Shown here one piece after another: positions 32,001-45,048 of a stretch of 64,000 nt of DNA. How positions within the stretch are numbered: position 1 is the first letter of the stretch; every line of letters begins with the position of its first letter. The stretch is from Durusdinium trenchii (taxonomy: Eukaryota; Sar; Dinophyceae; Suessiales; Symbiodiniaceae). The stretch spans positions 146,270 through 210,269 of the forward strand of contig CAXAMN010003969.1 of assembly GCA_963970005.1 (NCBI GenBank), in the 5' to 3' direction. The notes beneath the pieces were generated by a model that made no database searches, had not been told where the DNA came from, and saw only the letters and a list, made by a program, of their open reading frames with translations. The position numbers and the translations under genes were made by a program.

Positions 32001-35000
32001 AATTTCTCCACTTCGTGTTTTCACGGCGTAGATGGCACTCATCTGTATTTAAGTTTGCCATAGTTTTCAGGTAACATCCACCACCAAGGACATGGAGGAC
32101 AACTCTTGACCATCTTGGAACAAGTTCATCGCCTTACTCTGTGGAGCTGTGATCTCATCGTGGTAGTAGTAGCATCCTGGCCTTGGGCTCCGGTCCATGG
32201 GCACCGGTCAAAGCACTGTCGCCAGGGAACATGGAGCTAGTGTTTGGAGTTGTGCCATCCTGTCATCTTGGAATACGCATCTCTGGGCAAACACCGTCTT
32301 GAGCTTCCTTGGATGCCCTGCGGTCTTTTGGTGTCGGTGCCTGCACTCAGGAGTGTGTGTGGCTGGAGGTGCTTCTTGGAGGGAAACAGCTCTCTGAAAA
32401 CAGCTTGGTCATTTCGTTTCAACAGCTTGGAGCAAACCTGCACAAACCCAACAGACCATCCGAAACCATTTCCACCAAGCCATGCGCATAGCCATGCATA
32501 GCGCCTTGCTCTGTGAAATCTGCAAAGTCATCCAAGCCCTGTCCGCCCGCTGCAGCGCTGCACTGGAGTGCTTGAGTGATGAGGCTGGCACCTGGGCATG
32601 CTGGGCATGCATGGACCAATTGAAACTGCGAACTGGCCGAATCAGAACTGCGAACTCAGGACCCAAGAGTTCGAGTTGGCGCTGTGCCACACGATGAAAC
32701 TACGATTCCCACAGCTTGGAACTAAAGGCTGGAAGTGTCACAACGACTTACTAGTAGCTCAAGACAACCTAGAGAAGAGAAGCAGTTCCTGAGACTTGGA
32801 AAAAGAAAAAAAAAGGAGACGAGGTAGGAAACCCCAAAACGCACTCCATCCCAACACCAACGTTGGATCCTCTCGTCAGACAAGGCACATCGACCGCTTT
32901 TCTTCACTTCCGACTTCACCGCTGGCATCACGATCAGCGGCTCGAAGCCTTGGCTTCCTCTCTCTAACCAACGAACCAAGCAATGTCCTTGCAGTCTCTG
33001 TCAACCTCACAGAAGTTGCAGGCAAGAGGCGCTCATTCGTCGCGATCTTACCTGCCAGTCTGTGGCAAAAGCATGTTCTCACGGTTGCGCACATCTACAC
33101 ATACATAGTGTTCGTTTGAGAAAGGCACCGGTTGGACCAAGTTAACCTCAGGACTATGCACCCTAACTACGGCAACTGCGAAACTTGAGCAATGTCGAAA
33201 AAACTTGACTGAATGAAGCAAAGTCAAAGCTACCGCCTCCCCTGTGGCCTCCTTCCTCCAAATGGGATACTTCGAAAGAGTATATCTTATATATATATAT
33301 AGAGTATGTCAATGTAACGTCATGTCGCACTTGAATTGTGAGCATGTTCATTGTATCATCCTCCTTTCAAACTTAAAAATCTAGTAACTAGTACAGTGCT
33401 TTGCCACAAACTTGTGAAGTCTCCAGAGTCCTATGTGCTCTGAATTCGGACCACAAAGCACTGTCAACCGGCAAACAGCTAAGAACTTTCAAAAACTGGT
33501 CCAGTCAGATGAGAGGCATTATTTTTGCTTTAGGCATGTCCAGGCTATTGCCGAAGTGCTTAAGAAGAAGGAGAACTTGTGGAAAACTGGGAGAATCTCT
33601 CGTTTCATCCACAGCACTTTGTTGGCAAGGTACGATCCTCTGGGGTCGTGGTCGTAAGGGAGAAAACGACCATGCCTTTGACGAATTGCAAATAACCTGA
33701 AGCGATGGATCAATTTGAAAGGATCTGACTCTCTGCCTACAGCACCTGCAACCCAGGTTGCCACTGCTTGAGAAGCAACAAGCTGCATGGATCCTCCCCA
33801 GCATTCTATGGATGGAGTCTTTTATATATCACACATTTTGCTGTTGATGTAGTTACCCAGTTGCAGTATCCCCAAAAATGCTTTGTTAGATTTGAACTAA
33901 ATCAGGTCAGTCATGGCCCTATGTGCCATGCGGTGAGCCAAGCAGCGAGTCTCCAGCTCTAGAGCAATTTGTGAATTGCCTCAGGAGTGAATCTCGCCGA
34001 AAAAATAATTTTCTTTTTGCGAAGATGTCTTGACATCTTCAAACCAATGAGGCCCCTTTTCAATCCTGTTCATCTGTGAAGGAACTGTTCACGCAGGAGC
34101 TGATCATGAGTGGATGCTCCGCGCTTCAACCTCTTCCGCCCGGATTCTTGGGCATCCGTGCCCAAGGCTGAAATGGTGAAGGCGCTCTTGTCACATTTGT
34201 CTGAGCAAAATCACAAGAGATAGCAAAGCTCATTTGCACGTGGTGTCTCGATATGCATGACGAAAACACCTCATTTGTGTACTAAGGCAATACAAAAGCA
34301 TACAAAAAGCATCAAAAAGCTCTAATTTTGGCAACTGGTGCACTGCGCATGTATCTGCAAGCAAAACATCTGGAACACCAAAAAATTTGCTTGACCAAGG
34401 GTGGCTGGACTTCAATCCTCTTTTAAGCACGCAAAGCCATTCAAACGAGAAGTGCCTATGGTGCACGACAGGCTCTGATCTTCTGCTGGAAGAACAAACA
34501 ATTGGGTCGGTTGCAGTCCAACAAACCCCTCAGGGCAAAATAAAGGCCGCACATGAAGTACGGGCTGGGTTGAATGGTGCGTTGTTACAACGCAATACAT
34601 CATAATACCAAAGCCAAGAGGCGACTGCTCCATTCGTTGTCGGTCCACAAAGACTTTTCTCCATAGACCTGTCAAGTTCTCAAGTATCCATTTGTGGAAT
34701 GGCATCACCTGTGACATTGCCTCTGTTATGGCATCCTCTGAATGTTCTTTTGTGCAATGGCCAGCTGTGCTGGGATTCCAGACAGGTTTTGGAGGCCGTG
34801 CCACCGCACAAGAGGAGACGTCAGAGGCGCATTCGTCAGATTTGACTTTCTGGCTGGGCCTAAGATCGCGCTCAATCTTTGGGCCTATTTCTCATGAAAT
34901 GTGCATGGAGTCTTGGTCCTGAACTGGGGCATCTGTTGTAACGACAAAGTACATCTAAGGTCTTCCACTTATTGTTATCAAAGGATGTCTATTAGTACAT

Positions 35001-35060
35001 ACTTGCAAAATTCAGGTTAATAACAACATCTGCAACCAAGCCAAAGCAACATGAATCAAA
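29093..35060. other. unassigned sequence with scattered coding-like stretches
   Basis: GGTTGGAGGCCATCGCTATT-type repeats lie at 29826-29852. The best minus-strand open stretches are 29380-29482, 30418-31020 (200 codons), 31645-32042, 32237-32591, 32876-33094, 33519-33788 and 34412-34804 (130 codons). None carries a recognisable domain, and stretches of these lengths are near chance expectation for six frames over 64 kb. Confidence 0.3.
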
Positions 35061-35779
35061 CTAAAGCCGAAATACATGTAGAGTGCCATGCCCGTCTTGA
35101 CCTGAGAGGGTATTGAGGAAGGGTGTCTGAAAGAAGATGGGGAATTACTATTCGGTCGCTTTGGAACAAATCTTTAGCCCAACGACACTCACAAAGTCAT
35201 AATGGAATGACTGCAGGGTGCAGCAAATAAGCAGCCTGGCCTGGCCTAACTTCAAGTAAAATGACCCAAACCATAATAGTGTGATCTCCCTGGCCTCATT
35301 CTCAACAGAATATATCATACATGTATAGTTTTGGGTGTGAGAGGGTCTGATCTGCCTAACAGCAACACTGCAACAACAGCCAACAACATCTTTTGCCAAT
35401 GGCCCTCACCTGTGGTGTTTTTCACGAAATGGGATCACTCTTGCATGTGCCATGCAAGTTTGATGATTGCAGAGTGGACACGCCCTGGTACAACATGATT
35501 TCATCTTGACGGCCATGTCATAGATCTTTGTGTGTCCTTCCGTTTGAATACTAGCAAAAGGCAACAAAGATAAAGATCACGTGCCGGGCTGCATTGCGGA
35601 AGGTGGCTTTCTCGCCTCCAGAGCTAGAGACCATCCACATCTTCCTAACACAAGCATCACAAGGTTGTTTCAAGTATACTGTATTGGTCAAGCATGTACA
35701 CAATGTCCCCTTCGTGCTCACAAGCCATTCTGCTTCGATATGTTGTTCGTCTACTAGAGTGAGATTATCATCCAAATTT
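35061..35779 (-). CDS. tentative four-exon Cys-rich host protein, function unknown
   Basis: Segments 35585-35779, 35410-35550, 35193-35367 and 35061-35126 join in phase and end in TAG. They have pyrimidine-rich acceptors (TTTTGCTAG, GTTGTTGCAG, TCTTTCAG) and donors GC, GT and GT (two GTGAG). The reading is about 190 residues with CDAC and CCTRACPLCNHQTC, a pattern that could bind zinc. Implied introns are 34, 42 and 66 nt, far below the uS13 introns in the same window. I cannot name a family. The 5' end is open. Confidence 0.25.
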
Positions 35780-38700
35780 CTATGATTGTCTATGCATTAT
35801 CTGGTCTTTAGATCGCACTCTGAGTTTTCGAGCCTCGATGGGCTCTAAAGTGTGATTTCTCTGACCTTCCGCGACCTTTAAATGATGTGGATGAAGGTCA
35901 AACTGTTTGTCATTGGTAGCTAAGAGGCTACTAGTACCAAGGGCATCGCTACGACTAAGAGGAACAAGGGCATTACTATAAGATAAATATTTATATGGCC
36001 GCGGGGCCGTTTGTCGCTCTGGACGTATTTGGGATGTCTGAAACCCGTGCTTGTTTTTCCCATGTCACCGATTGACTAAAAAGACTTATATATACGTATA
36101 TACTTGCAGTGACTTCACAGTAGATGACAAACCAACGGGTAGTGTATGTGGCTATTACAGAACCAGCCGGCTGAAAGCTTTCCTGAAGCTTGTTCTTTGA
36201 TGTTCTTTGTACATCCTGGGCCTCTTCCCTCATCCAAGGATCGCTTCATCTTCAATAGTAGATGGATCCTTGCGTTCACTCTCCTCCTCAGATTTGCCAC
36301 ACGTTTCCTTCTAGTATTCATGAATTCTTATATATTCTTATGATCCAACCACCATGAAACAAACAGTTTGGGGCGTTACCTTCTGATCCTTCTGGGCTTT
36401 AAGTTCTGACCCATCCACATCGAGCATACCGAGCTCTGTCGAGTCAAGCCTACTGTGGGCTCAAGACGGCTCGACAATGGCCAATTCATTGAGAGGTCTG
36501 TCCGAGTGGCCAATGGTACAAGTTGCACACAGTCCGTAGCGTTTGAAACGATCAAATGTGTCTCCCCGAGGCCAGTCCTGAGTACAAAGGACCAAGGATA
36601 GGTTCCCTGCAAAATCCTACAAACTAATGACTAGTGATCCAAGATGACCAAAGAGCATCTACTTGTGAGTGGACAGCTGAGTTGACATTGGCAAAGCACA
36701 ACAAAGCACCACAAAGCACACCAGTTTTGTGTCTTTGGATTTACAGCATATTGGATGTTCCAGGGTGGATCAGTACTATTTCCTCATGGTCAAACGATCT
36801 CAAACAACTGTCATGCTCACACTACTCCCCAAAGGACAACCAAAGCATCAGAATCTGTGACTTCAGAATCTGTGTTCTGGAGAAGCAGAACATGAAGTCC
36901 GCCAAGCAGCGTCTTGAGGGCAATGACCTTTGTCCAGGCCAACCCAGGGTTGCAGGCATAAAACATCGACCCATCACAGCAACGGCACCACGGCACCGTC
37001 CCAGCTACTAGCAATGAAAGTTGTTGCCACTTGATCAAGTTCTTCCATTTTCATGAAACATATTTCAGGTGAGTCACAGATCCAGCGAGTGGTCGACAAG
37101 TGGAGTCCATATCGCCGTAGTGGTTGGCTGGGCCTTAGTAGCATTCGGAGCCTGCACCCAAGACAACCTGTCATAATTCTAGTTTCAACAGAATCACCCA
37201 CAAAGCAATGCAGGCCACCTACACACCCTTTCGCATCTTTCGCCGTTTGATCTTTCAAGCTACATTTTAATGCCGTAACCTGTATTACAAACGCACAAAC
37301 TCCTCACAATCCATCCGAATCCTTTCAAATGAGGCATCTAGATCAAGAAGTGATCACATTGTGGCACTTCGAGCAAACCAGTGAGAAGAACTTGCAATTA
37401 GGACCACTTCATCCCAACAAGTGCATCGAAAGCGAATGAAGTCAGATCGAAACCTCAAGAATAGTTTTTAGCAAATCCCAAACAAACACGTTCCCAGCCT
37501 TGCCACCAAGCAGCAGCTAGTTACACACATCCCCTTGTGCAGGAAGTAGTTGGTGGCACAAGTCTGGCAGTCTTTCGCCTCGCAACGCATCCCGGTGGGA
37601 TATGATAAGACCAATCTCCAAAGTCTGAAGCTCAACGTTTGAAGCTCCGCCTCTGCTCCTGAGCCTCAAAGCGACTGCTTGCAGCATTACTGCCAAACCA
37701 ACTGGCTGGTTTCATCTCGCCACGATACCCACTTATATAATTAAGAAACTCAGCTCAAATCTCCAGATTCCCAATGTGGAATATACAAAGGCTTTCCGTG
37801 ACAATTTGAGACTGTTTCCGAGTTATAGCTCAAACTGCTTTGCACAAGCCCCCCACAAGTGGCACAAGCATCATCACCTTAAAGGGCAATGGACCGCAAG
37901 AGCTCCAGAGGTGCAAATCCGCAGCAATGTGTACATCTTGTTCCTGCTCAAGTCAGGCTTCACAATGCAGTCAAGTGGCACACCTCACACTTATTACCTT
38001 CATTGTTTCCAAACTTCCCATCAGGGCACTCTTCCACACAGGTCTTTCCGTGCCTTGGGGACATGGGACCCACACGGCATCATCTCCATGATCGCATGAG
38101 TGGCCTCTTTTTTAAAATGGCATGGGAACTCGCTCCATGTTGTACGCACATTGACACATGATGACACATGTATCCACATGTTCTTCTTGTCATCAATCCG
38201 CTCCTGCGGTCAAATAAGTTCGGCAGAATTCGGGACAATACCGAGTAACTGGCCACAATGTCATTCTGTGACATGCTCTGCTCAGACATGTTAAGACATG
38301 TCAATAATCTATAATCCCTATGAGAGTAATACCAAGGAAAAACGCACCTTGTGTTGATGCGGAGAAATGAAAGACAAGGGAAGCTTTAGGGAAGCCGTGG
38401 CAACGACCTACTCAGAAGCACCACCCGACTGCCTGATTGTCTCTGCATGGGGAACCTTGCTCAATGAAGTTTCCAAATCTTCCAAAAGGCAGCCAAGTTG
38501 CAAGAAGCGAGCCCCCTTGCAAGACAAGCAATCCTGGCAGGGTTCGAATAGAGTTTAACCTTTGCCATGCTCTGCGAAGGCCGACAGAATCTCGGTCGAA
38601 AGTCCCGCAATGCACCTCATCTGTACGACCATTGCAGGTGCCACAGGTTTGGTGGCACGAGTAGGCTTCCTCAGAGATGTAACGATCCTCCGTGCTTCTT

Positions 38701-39248
38701 CGGTCTCTCGTTGGAATCTTCAGGACACATAGTATATGAAGCAACGGAAGCAAATGTTCCCTCACACCCTTTCACCACGCCGAGAGATGGATCCTGGAAA
38801 GCCTTCGGCTGTTTCAGGGTGACACTCAACGGAGATGCTCATCATAATGGATTTCGAAGTAACAAAACTGCTGAATTGATACATATTGATACTAGTAGCT
38901 CATGGTAGCTCAAGGTATGATCTTTCAACTATGATGTCGGAATCGATCGGATTCACAGGAAACTCTCTCACATTCTCGCCAGTCAATGTCAACAGCAAGT
39001 AGGCTCAATAGAGAACGGGTATTTGAGCCTGTGCTTCCTGTGAATCTCCGATGAAAGGATGGCTAAGCCATTGTGGCGGGGCTGGCACAAGAGGTACCAG
39101 AAAAAATGTCTCCCGCCAGTGTAAAGCGGTCTGGAAATGACGGAGACTTTGCCTGGAAAGCGGCGTGGGCTCATCTGGGAAACTTGAATATGTAGTACAC
39201 GCTAGCCTCTCTCTCATTCTCCTAGGCCAAATGGGACTAATTACTTCC
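35780..39248. other. unassigned sequence with scattered coding-like stretches
   Basis: A TAGTAGC-type patch lies at about 35930. Minus-strand open stretches at 36461-36577 (contains RFKRYGLCATCTIGHSD) and 38616-38717 (contains SCHQTCGTCNG, reminiscent of Cys-rich repeats) look protein-like but are too short to assign. Confidence 0.3.
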
Positions 39249-39258
39249 NNNNNNNNNN
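39249..39258. other. assembly gap (10 N)
   Basis: Ten N characters. Confidence 1.
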
Positions 39259-40855
39259 AAATACGCATAGCAACCCTCAATTGTGCTAAACCAACAAAGC
39301 AGGCAAAAGGTAAGGTTGACCAGGTTGTCAAACCAGATTTGAGAATACATCTCAAGTTGTCAAGAACCCCCATGCCGAGCCTCTGCCAGCCGCATCACTT
39401 ACAAAGTCGAAGGCAGGCCTCCATGTTCGTTGCCTGCAGCGAGTAGGCCCAACGAAGATTTCTCTACTAGTATATTTCGTTACATGTCTATACCGTAATC
39501 CATAACAACAAGCCCCTGCAACATTTTCTCAAGCCAATACCATGGACACCGTGCGCTTAAGGAGTCAGTTTTTAATTGGTTTTAATATCTGGGGGGGCGA
39601 ATGGTCAAACCGGGAGCTCGGATCACATCTCCGGCCTTCATGTTGCTGTAGGTCTTTGTGACCGTGGACTCCGTGATACCATGCCTCGCTGAGAGCAATG
39701 TGAATTCACCAAAAGATCCAACAACTATATATATATATAGTCAAATAACTTCACATGTCAGCCCTTGCAAACTCTTGGTTTTGGAATCAACATGCTACGT
39801 AAAAGGAGCAAACAGGATGTAAAAGTTCTGGTCACGGGTCATGTAGCTTCTATTGCTTGTCTGCCTGTGAGTTGGAGCTCGCTACAATCAACACAGCTTC
39901 TGGGGCTTGACACCCGGCGACACTGGTGAGAAATGAAAGACTCGGCCTATCACACTGCTCAAAAAAACATACGTTGGGCGATTCTTTTCGGACTATAGAC
40001 TTGACTGGGTCAATAAAGGATGTCCGTCTGTCCAAGATTTAGATGAGCGGCACCGGAGGCCGAAGCAAACTTTTGCCATGGTCCGTTTCGGCGTGCCAAC
40101 CGATGTTTGTTGAAGCCACCTGCCAATTGAATTGTTCAATTCCTTAAAACGCCTAAACTTTCTAGACTGCAAGTGAACACGAAGTAGAAACTTCATCGGA
40201 GGGGGAGAAAACGCATTCTTTGGAGAATCCGAAATGCACTAGTACCTCGATTCATTTGATGCCAAACAAAGGTCAACAAAACTGTTTTTTTCATGCTTGA
40301 ATATCTTGATGCCAAGTGATGCAAAACGTGCTTACATCAAAATCCTCTCAAATGTACTTCTTGATACTTCTTGGGTTTTCTTTGTCACATTGTCGACACA
40401 TCCCGTGGACTTGATGAAAGGACTTTCCTCGATTCCTTCAACTCTTAAATTGCAAGCCGTGTACAAGAACAATGCTGTTGAGTCATTGTTTATTGGCCCT
40501 CCCTGGTCGTGAAATGCCTTCATCCACTTGTACTTGTCACACGGAGCAAGCTTTGATCGCGTGTGCTTTTGCCGCACCCGATGGATGGTGTCGTTGGAGC
40601 TAAACTCCTTGGCACAAGTTCCACTTGCCATTGTCTGAGTTCAAGTGAATTTCTTTGATATGTCTGGTAACATTCAAAGAAGTCGTCAAGCAATCACAAC
40701 AGCAACCCGCAATTGAAGCAAACCATTAAGACGTTACGATATTGAGACACAACATACATCGGTATACATCTGTGTATATATATAGCTATATTAGGCATGA
40801 AACTACATGCTAACATGTGGGGGTTGTCCAACAAAGCTCTTCTTTTTGAGCTTGT
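39259..40855. other. unassigned sequence
   Basis: A TATATATA run lies at 39726-39740. No supported gene. Confidence 0.4.
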
Positions 40856-40857
40856 AT

Positions 40858-41205
40858 CGCCGGCCTTTCGCGGTCCTTTCGCGTTTGCAGAAAAACCACA
40901 GGCGTTCCTTTCGCGCATTGTGATAAGCTTGTTCCATTGCACTGAGTTCACAGTGTTTGGGATATCTAAACAAAGGTTTCAAGGCCATGGATGGGCAGAT
41001 GCCCTTCTAGGCAATGCGCCCTTTCGCGGGCCTACCGCCGGCCTTTCGCGGCCCTTTCGCGAAAATCCGTGTTTCTGTGTCATGCATTGTCATGTATATA
41101 TATTAATGTTATGCACATTGTATGTTATAAGTCTAGGTTGGCACATGTCTTTCGCCGTCCTATCGCCGGCCTTTCGCGGACTGCAGTTTCCCTTTCGCGA
41201 CATGT
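40858..41205 (+). repeat. CGCCGGCCTTTCGCGG repeat cluster, three copies
   Basis: CGCCGGCCTTTCGCGG occurs at about 40858, 41036 and 41164. Each copy is followed within 25 bases by CCTTTCGCG or CCCTTTCGCGA. The copies are 178 and 128 bases apart in AT-rich spacer. The CpG-rich motif stands out from its surroundings. The 197-codon plus-strand open frame here is interrupted by the repeats and is not convincing as a gene. Confidence 0.75.
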
Positions 41206-41209
41206 ATGT

Positions 41210-42440
41210 TTTAACATTTCATCTAAATTCCTTCACTGGCAATAACGGACGGCCCTCATGTAAATATGACACCCTTACACCCCCCAAAAAACATGGCACA
41301 TTTAAAATTCGCAAAGAGCACCATCTACCCCACCCAAACGTCAAGTTCAAACAGCTCCCCTTTGCTTTTGTGCTAGGAAAAAAACAATAAAGGTCAGGAA
41401 AAACCAAGGAAAAGGAAAAAGGAATCAGGAAAGCGCAACATTTTCAGACGAATGAACGAACGAACGATAACGGGGAAGGTAGCCCAGCAACTAGACTAAG
41501 GCTGACACCAATAGTCATGAACCGCCATGGGCGCCCCGGCCCAAAGCGCGTCCACGCGACAAGAGGAGTAACATTTATACAATCTAGGAGGTCACCTGAA
41601 CTTGCAAGTAGGCATAAACACAACGAGGCCCCCAGTGCCTGCAGAGTATAGGTAAGTACTACCCCTGCTGCGCTCAAAACCGATCGCTTTTTCATTATGG
41701 GGGGTGAGCAACCCCCAGCCACATCCTCATTGACCAGCCCCCGGGCCTTCCCGCGGCCCTTTCCACCTTGGCCCGCTCCTGCCTGCGACTGCCGCCCTTA
41801 ACCGGCGCGGTCCCGGCGCTGCTCCCCCATGCACCCCATCAGCCGCCTGAGCCTTGCTTGGTCCACGTCCGCTTCCTTTTCTCCCCTCGAGTCTTAGCCC
41901 ACCAAGCCAGAATGATACTGGGCAGCTCAGCAGCACCCCAAGCGCGGGTGAGGACACTGTTACATGCTTTTCCACCCTGTTCCCGGACTCGCCCATCCTG
42001 AATGTCACGGTGACTTCGTTCTCATGTTCCGGTCGACAGGGCGCCCCAGACCGCCCGATGAATGATATTTTCCCGTCCTGAATGGAGAACGCCTTGCACT
42101 GATTATAAGCCGGTCCACCCTATCTTCTGTCTGCTCAACCCGGCCCCACAACCGGTCAAGGTTGGGTTCCAACTGATCCACTCGAGCTTCAAGGGCGTTG
42201 GCCATGACGGTAAGCCAAGAGTACAGGAAAGCTAGACAGGGCTCTGCGTTTGATCCAGGGACAGCTACGAGGTACATTGTCCATGGTAACCAAGAGTGAA
42301 AGGCAAGCGTCGGCCAATGACAGAAGTAAAAATGTCCAACAAGGATACAGCCAACCTTGTTGTTTTTGTTCTTTTGGCCGAAGGGTCAGGCAGCGTAGGT
42401 CTCGAGACAGGCCGCCAGCGCCAAGCCCTGCGAGCGTCTT
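41210..42440. other. unassigned sequence
   Basis: Locally GC-rich at 41720-42080. No supported gene. Confidence 0.35.
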
Positions 42441-43210
42441 GCTTCATATGATGGGCCGTGGTGATCATTGCCTAGCGGCCCAAACTTGCCGGCGCCAGTA
42501 GGGAAAGGTAAGGAAAGGAAAGGACATGGAAAATAATGATATACAAAGGAACAGGAAAAGGAAACAGGAAAACGGAAACGGAAGAGGACAATGCCGGGAC
42601 CAACACGACTGCAGCACAAGTCACAGGGCAAGGAAAAGCGAAGGGAAGGAAAAGGAAAAAGAAGAAGAACAGGAAAAGGGAAAGGGGAAAGGGAAAATTG
42701 GAGGGCCAGGAGTGTATTGCTGCACGCATATCATGGGCTGTGGGTGCTCATTGCCTTGCGGCCCAATCTTGCCGCTGCCCAATGCCGGACCAACAAGCCA
42801 GCGCTGCAAGTCCCAGGGCAAGCAAAGGAAAAGAACATAAAAAGGACACAGGGAAAGGGCAACGGAAAGGACAGCAGCGCAAGGAGTAGATGGCCCCCAA
42901 AGCCTTGCGGCTCAATTCTTGCCGCTGCCAGTACCGGGACCAACATGACAGCTGAAAGGAAAACGACAAGCGAAAAGAGAAAAGGAACATTTTTTTGGTC
43001 GCAAGTGCTTTTGATGGGATTGCGCGACCTACGCGGTTTTCCTTTTCCTTTCATGTTCCTTTTCAAGCTTCCTTTTTTTGTATTCCCTTTTCCTGCTTCT
43101 TTCCTTTCCTGGGGCTTGCGCTGCTGTCCTGTTGGTCCTAACCCTAGCAGCGGCAAGATTGGGGCTGCAAGGCAATAATCATCCACGACCCATGATATGC
43201 ACTCTTGCCC
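42440..43210. repeat. complex repeat cluster with direct and inverted copies
   Basis: A unit around GCTCATTGCCTTGCGGCCCA, CTTGCCGCTGCC, CCGGGACCAACA and CAGGGCAAGGAAAAG recurs near 42450, 42590, 42740 and 42890. An inverted copy spans about 43095-43200. GGAAAAGGAAA purine runs separate the copies. The overlapping long open frames are products of the repeat. Confidence 0.75.
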
Positions 43211-43214
43211 CTCT

Positions 43215-45021
43215 AAAAAGTATTGAGCCATCTACTCCCTCATGGTTTTGCTCTGCGGTCGATGGGTGAGTGAATGCAAAAAATAACCAAAGCTTACAAA
43301 ACACCACTGTATATTTTGTTAAACCAAATTCAACCTTAACATAGAAAAATCGGCGCGGTGCGATTTCCACAATCGCCTTTGATGGCTTCTTGCATGATGA
43401 CTCAGCCGAGACTCTACTGCTTGTGGGCCTGCCGCCTGAGTGGCTCAAATCACTGTATGCGTCAGAACACACTGACCTTTAATGAACAAATATCCATGCT
43501 GTGACGAGGGCCTGCAACCATACTGGCCTTGTAATTCCTATCAGGTTTTGGTTCGCATTTTTGCAGTACAGTCTATACAGTATAGTGCAGTAGCATTTCG
43601 GGTCTATTTTTCAGGTGTAGAACCGGCTATCCTTTGTACTGCTTCTTTGCTATAGCATCACTGTTATGCCGCTATGCCGCATGCCTGAAATGCACTAAAG
43701 TTCATGGGAGAAAAACATATCACCACTCTGCTGCTCTCTCACGCATTGATACAGTTGGCCTCGCAGTGGGATTGGTAGGACTCTGAGGTGGAGTTTTGCA
43801 GCACAAAGTTGCCTGCGTGTCCGTCATCTATGTCGCATGGAATCTCATGTCCCGTGTTCTGCGGAAGCCTTCTCTGCAAGGGAAAACAAAGTCAACAGCC
43901 AAAGCAGCTTGCGAACATTGACAAACCACGGTTATGGAAATTATTCTTGGCTGCACAATCTGCATAGCTCCTTGCCTAACTTCCTTCTCGCCCACACCTG
44001 AAGTGGTGTTCGGAAACACACCAAGGATGGACGAAGCTTCAAATACAACCAAGCGGTCCTCAACAGAACTAGCCACAGCAGGGGAAGGAACAGGTGATTT
44101 TCTCTACCTGCCCGAATCCAAATAAACGTAAAACACAAGGCTTAAACCACCAAAAGTCCCACATACAGAGCAAATTTTGGGTTGCATGAAAGGGTTGGAG
44201 AGAACACCGCTGTACCTAAAATGAACTCCTAGACATGAGCCAAACCGCTTATCGCCCCTTCAAACCCACACTGTGGCACCTCCTTCATTGACACGTTGTT
44301 TCGAGCACACCCGCTCCTAGTGCGACGAGGATAGCAAAAGGTGTCTGGATGGTACGAAGGGCAATTTTGATCATGAATGATAATGTCGCACGAATATTAC
44401 ATAGCAATTGGTGCATGGCCGTGGATTGGAGATATTACTGAAACTACCAATCAATGACTCTGTGAAGGCGAAGGTCATCACAGTGTTCAATGCCGAACCC
44501 CCCTTCTTCAAAGGACTGATCAGTTCTCGCAAGTTGACAACATCACCCCGTTACTGTATATAGTATTATATAGTGGCATCGACAAAGCTCTTCTCCCTGG
44601 TGGATGTGCTTTCATGTCCAAGCACTTGCGCTCCTCTTGTCACTCAAAGGATGCATGCTCATAAGACGTTGGTGTGGAGGCCCCCCAACATACGGCAGAA
44701 GCCGACGAAGGTACTCCCCATCCTGAGCGCAAAGTAGCGCAGCGAACCCAATTGATTCCTTTTGCGGTTGGAGAAAAATGAGAAAATGATGAAGCATAAG
44801 CATGCTGACTATAGACAAGGAAGAAGAACTCACTGGTCACCCATCTCATCTACGAGTACATTGCAAGAACCATGAGTTACATACGAAGCTACTAGTAACA
44901 AGGACGTTACTACTAGTAGCAAGGGCGCTGCTTAGTAGCTCCTGGCAGCATCACTAGTGACAAGAAACTAGTATGTCTAAAACAATGCTTTCTCAAGGCG
45001 TGCTGGTAGCTAGCATTCTTC
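43215..45021. other. unassigned sequence with a possible two-exon gene end and a short-repeat patch
   Basis: Minus-strand segments 43927-44068 (contains VEDRLVVFEASSILGVFPNT) and 43739-43873 (contains RRLPQNTGHEIPCDIDDG, ends TGA) join in phase over a 53-nt GT-AG interval with a pyrimidine-rich acceptor, but no family is recognised. TAGTAGC-type repeats lie at 44880-44965. Confidence 0.25.
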
Positions 45022-45047
45022 CTTTGTTACTATATATATATATATAT
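45022..45047. repeat. candidate target-site duplication of element 2, low-coordinate copy
   Basis: CTTTGTTACT followed by a TA run. The same string, with one A/G difference, is at 50241-50265. Low complexity and the abundance of TTGTTACT repeats in the window make this less certain than for element 1. Confidence 0.4.
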
Positions 45048-45048
45048 C

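Noticed and set aside
33433..33657. Plus-strand frame with a protein-like reading (VLKKKENLWKTGRISRF)
   Set aside because: The minus strand is also open and equally protein-like here; neither has a domain or clear boundaries.
40797..41390. 197-codon plus-strand frame
   Set aside because: It runs through the CGCCGGCCTTTCGCGG repeats and AT-rich spacers, with no domain and an erratic composition.
42591..43178. 195-codon Lys/Arg-rich plus-strand frame
   Set aside because: Translation of GGAAAAGG purine runs and the repeat cluster.
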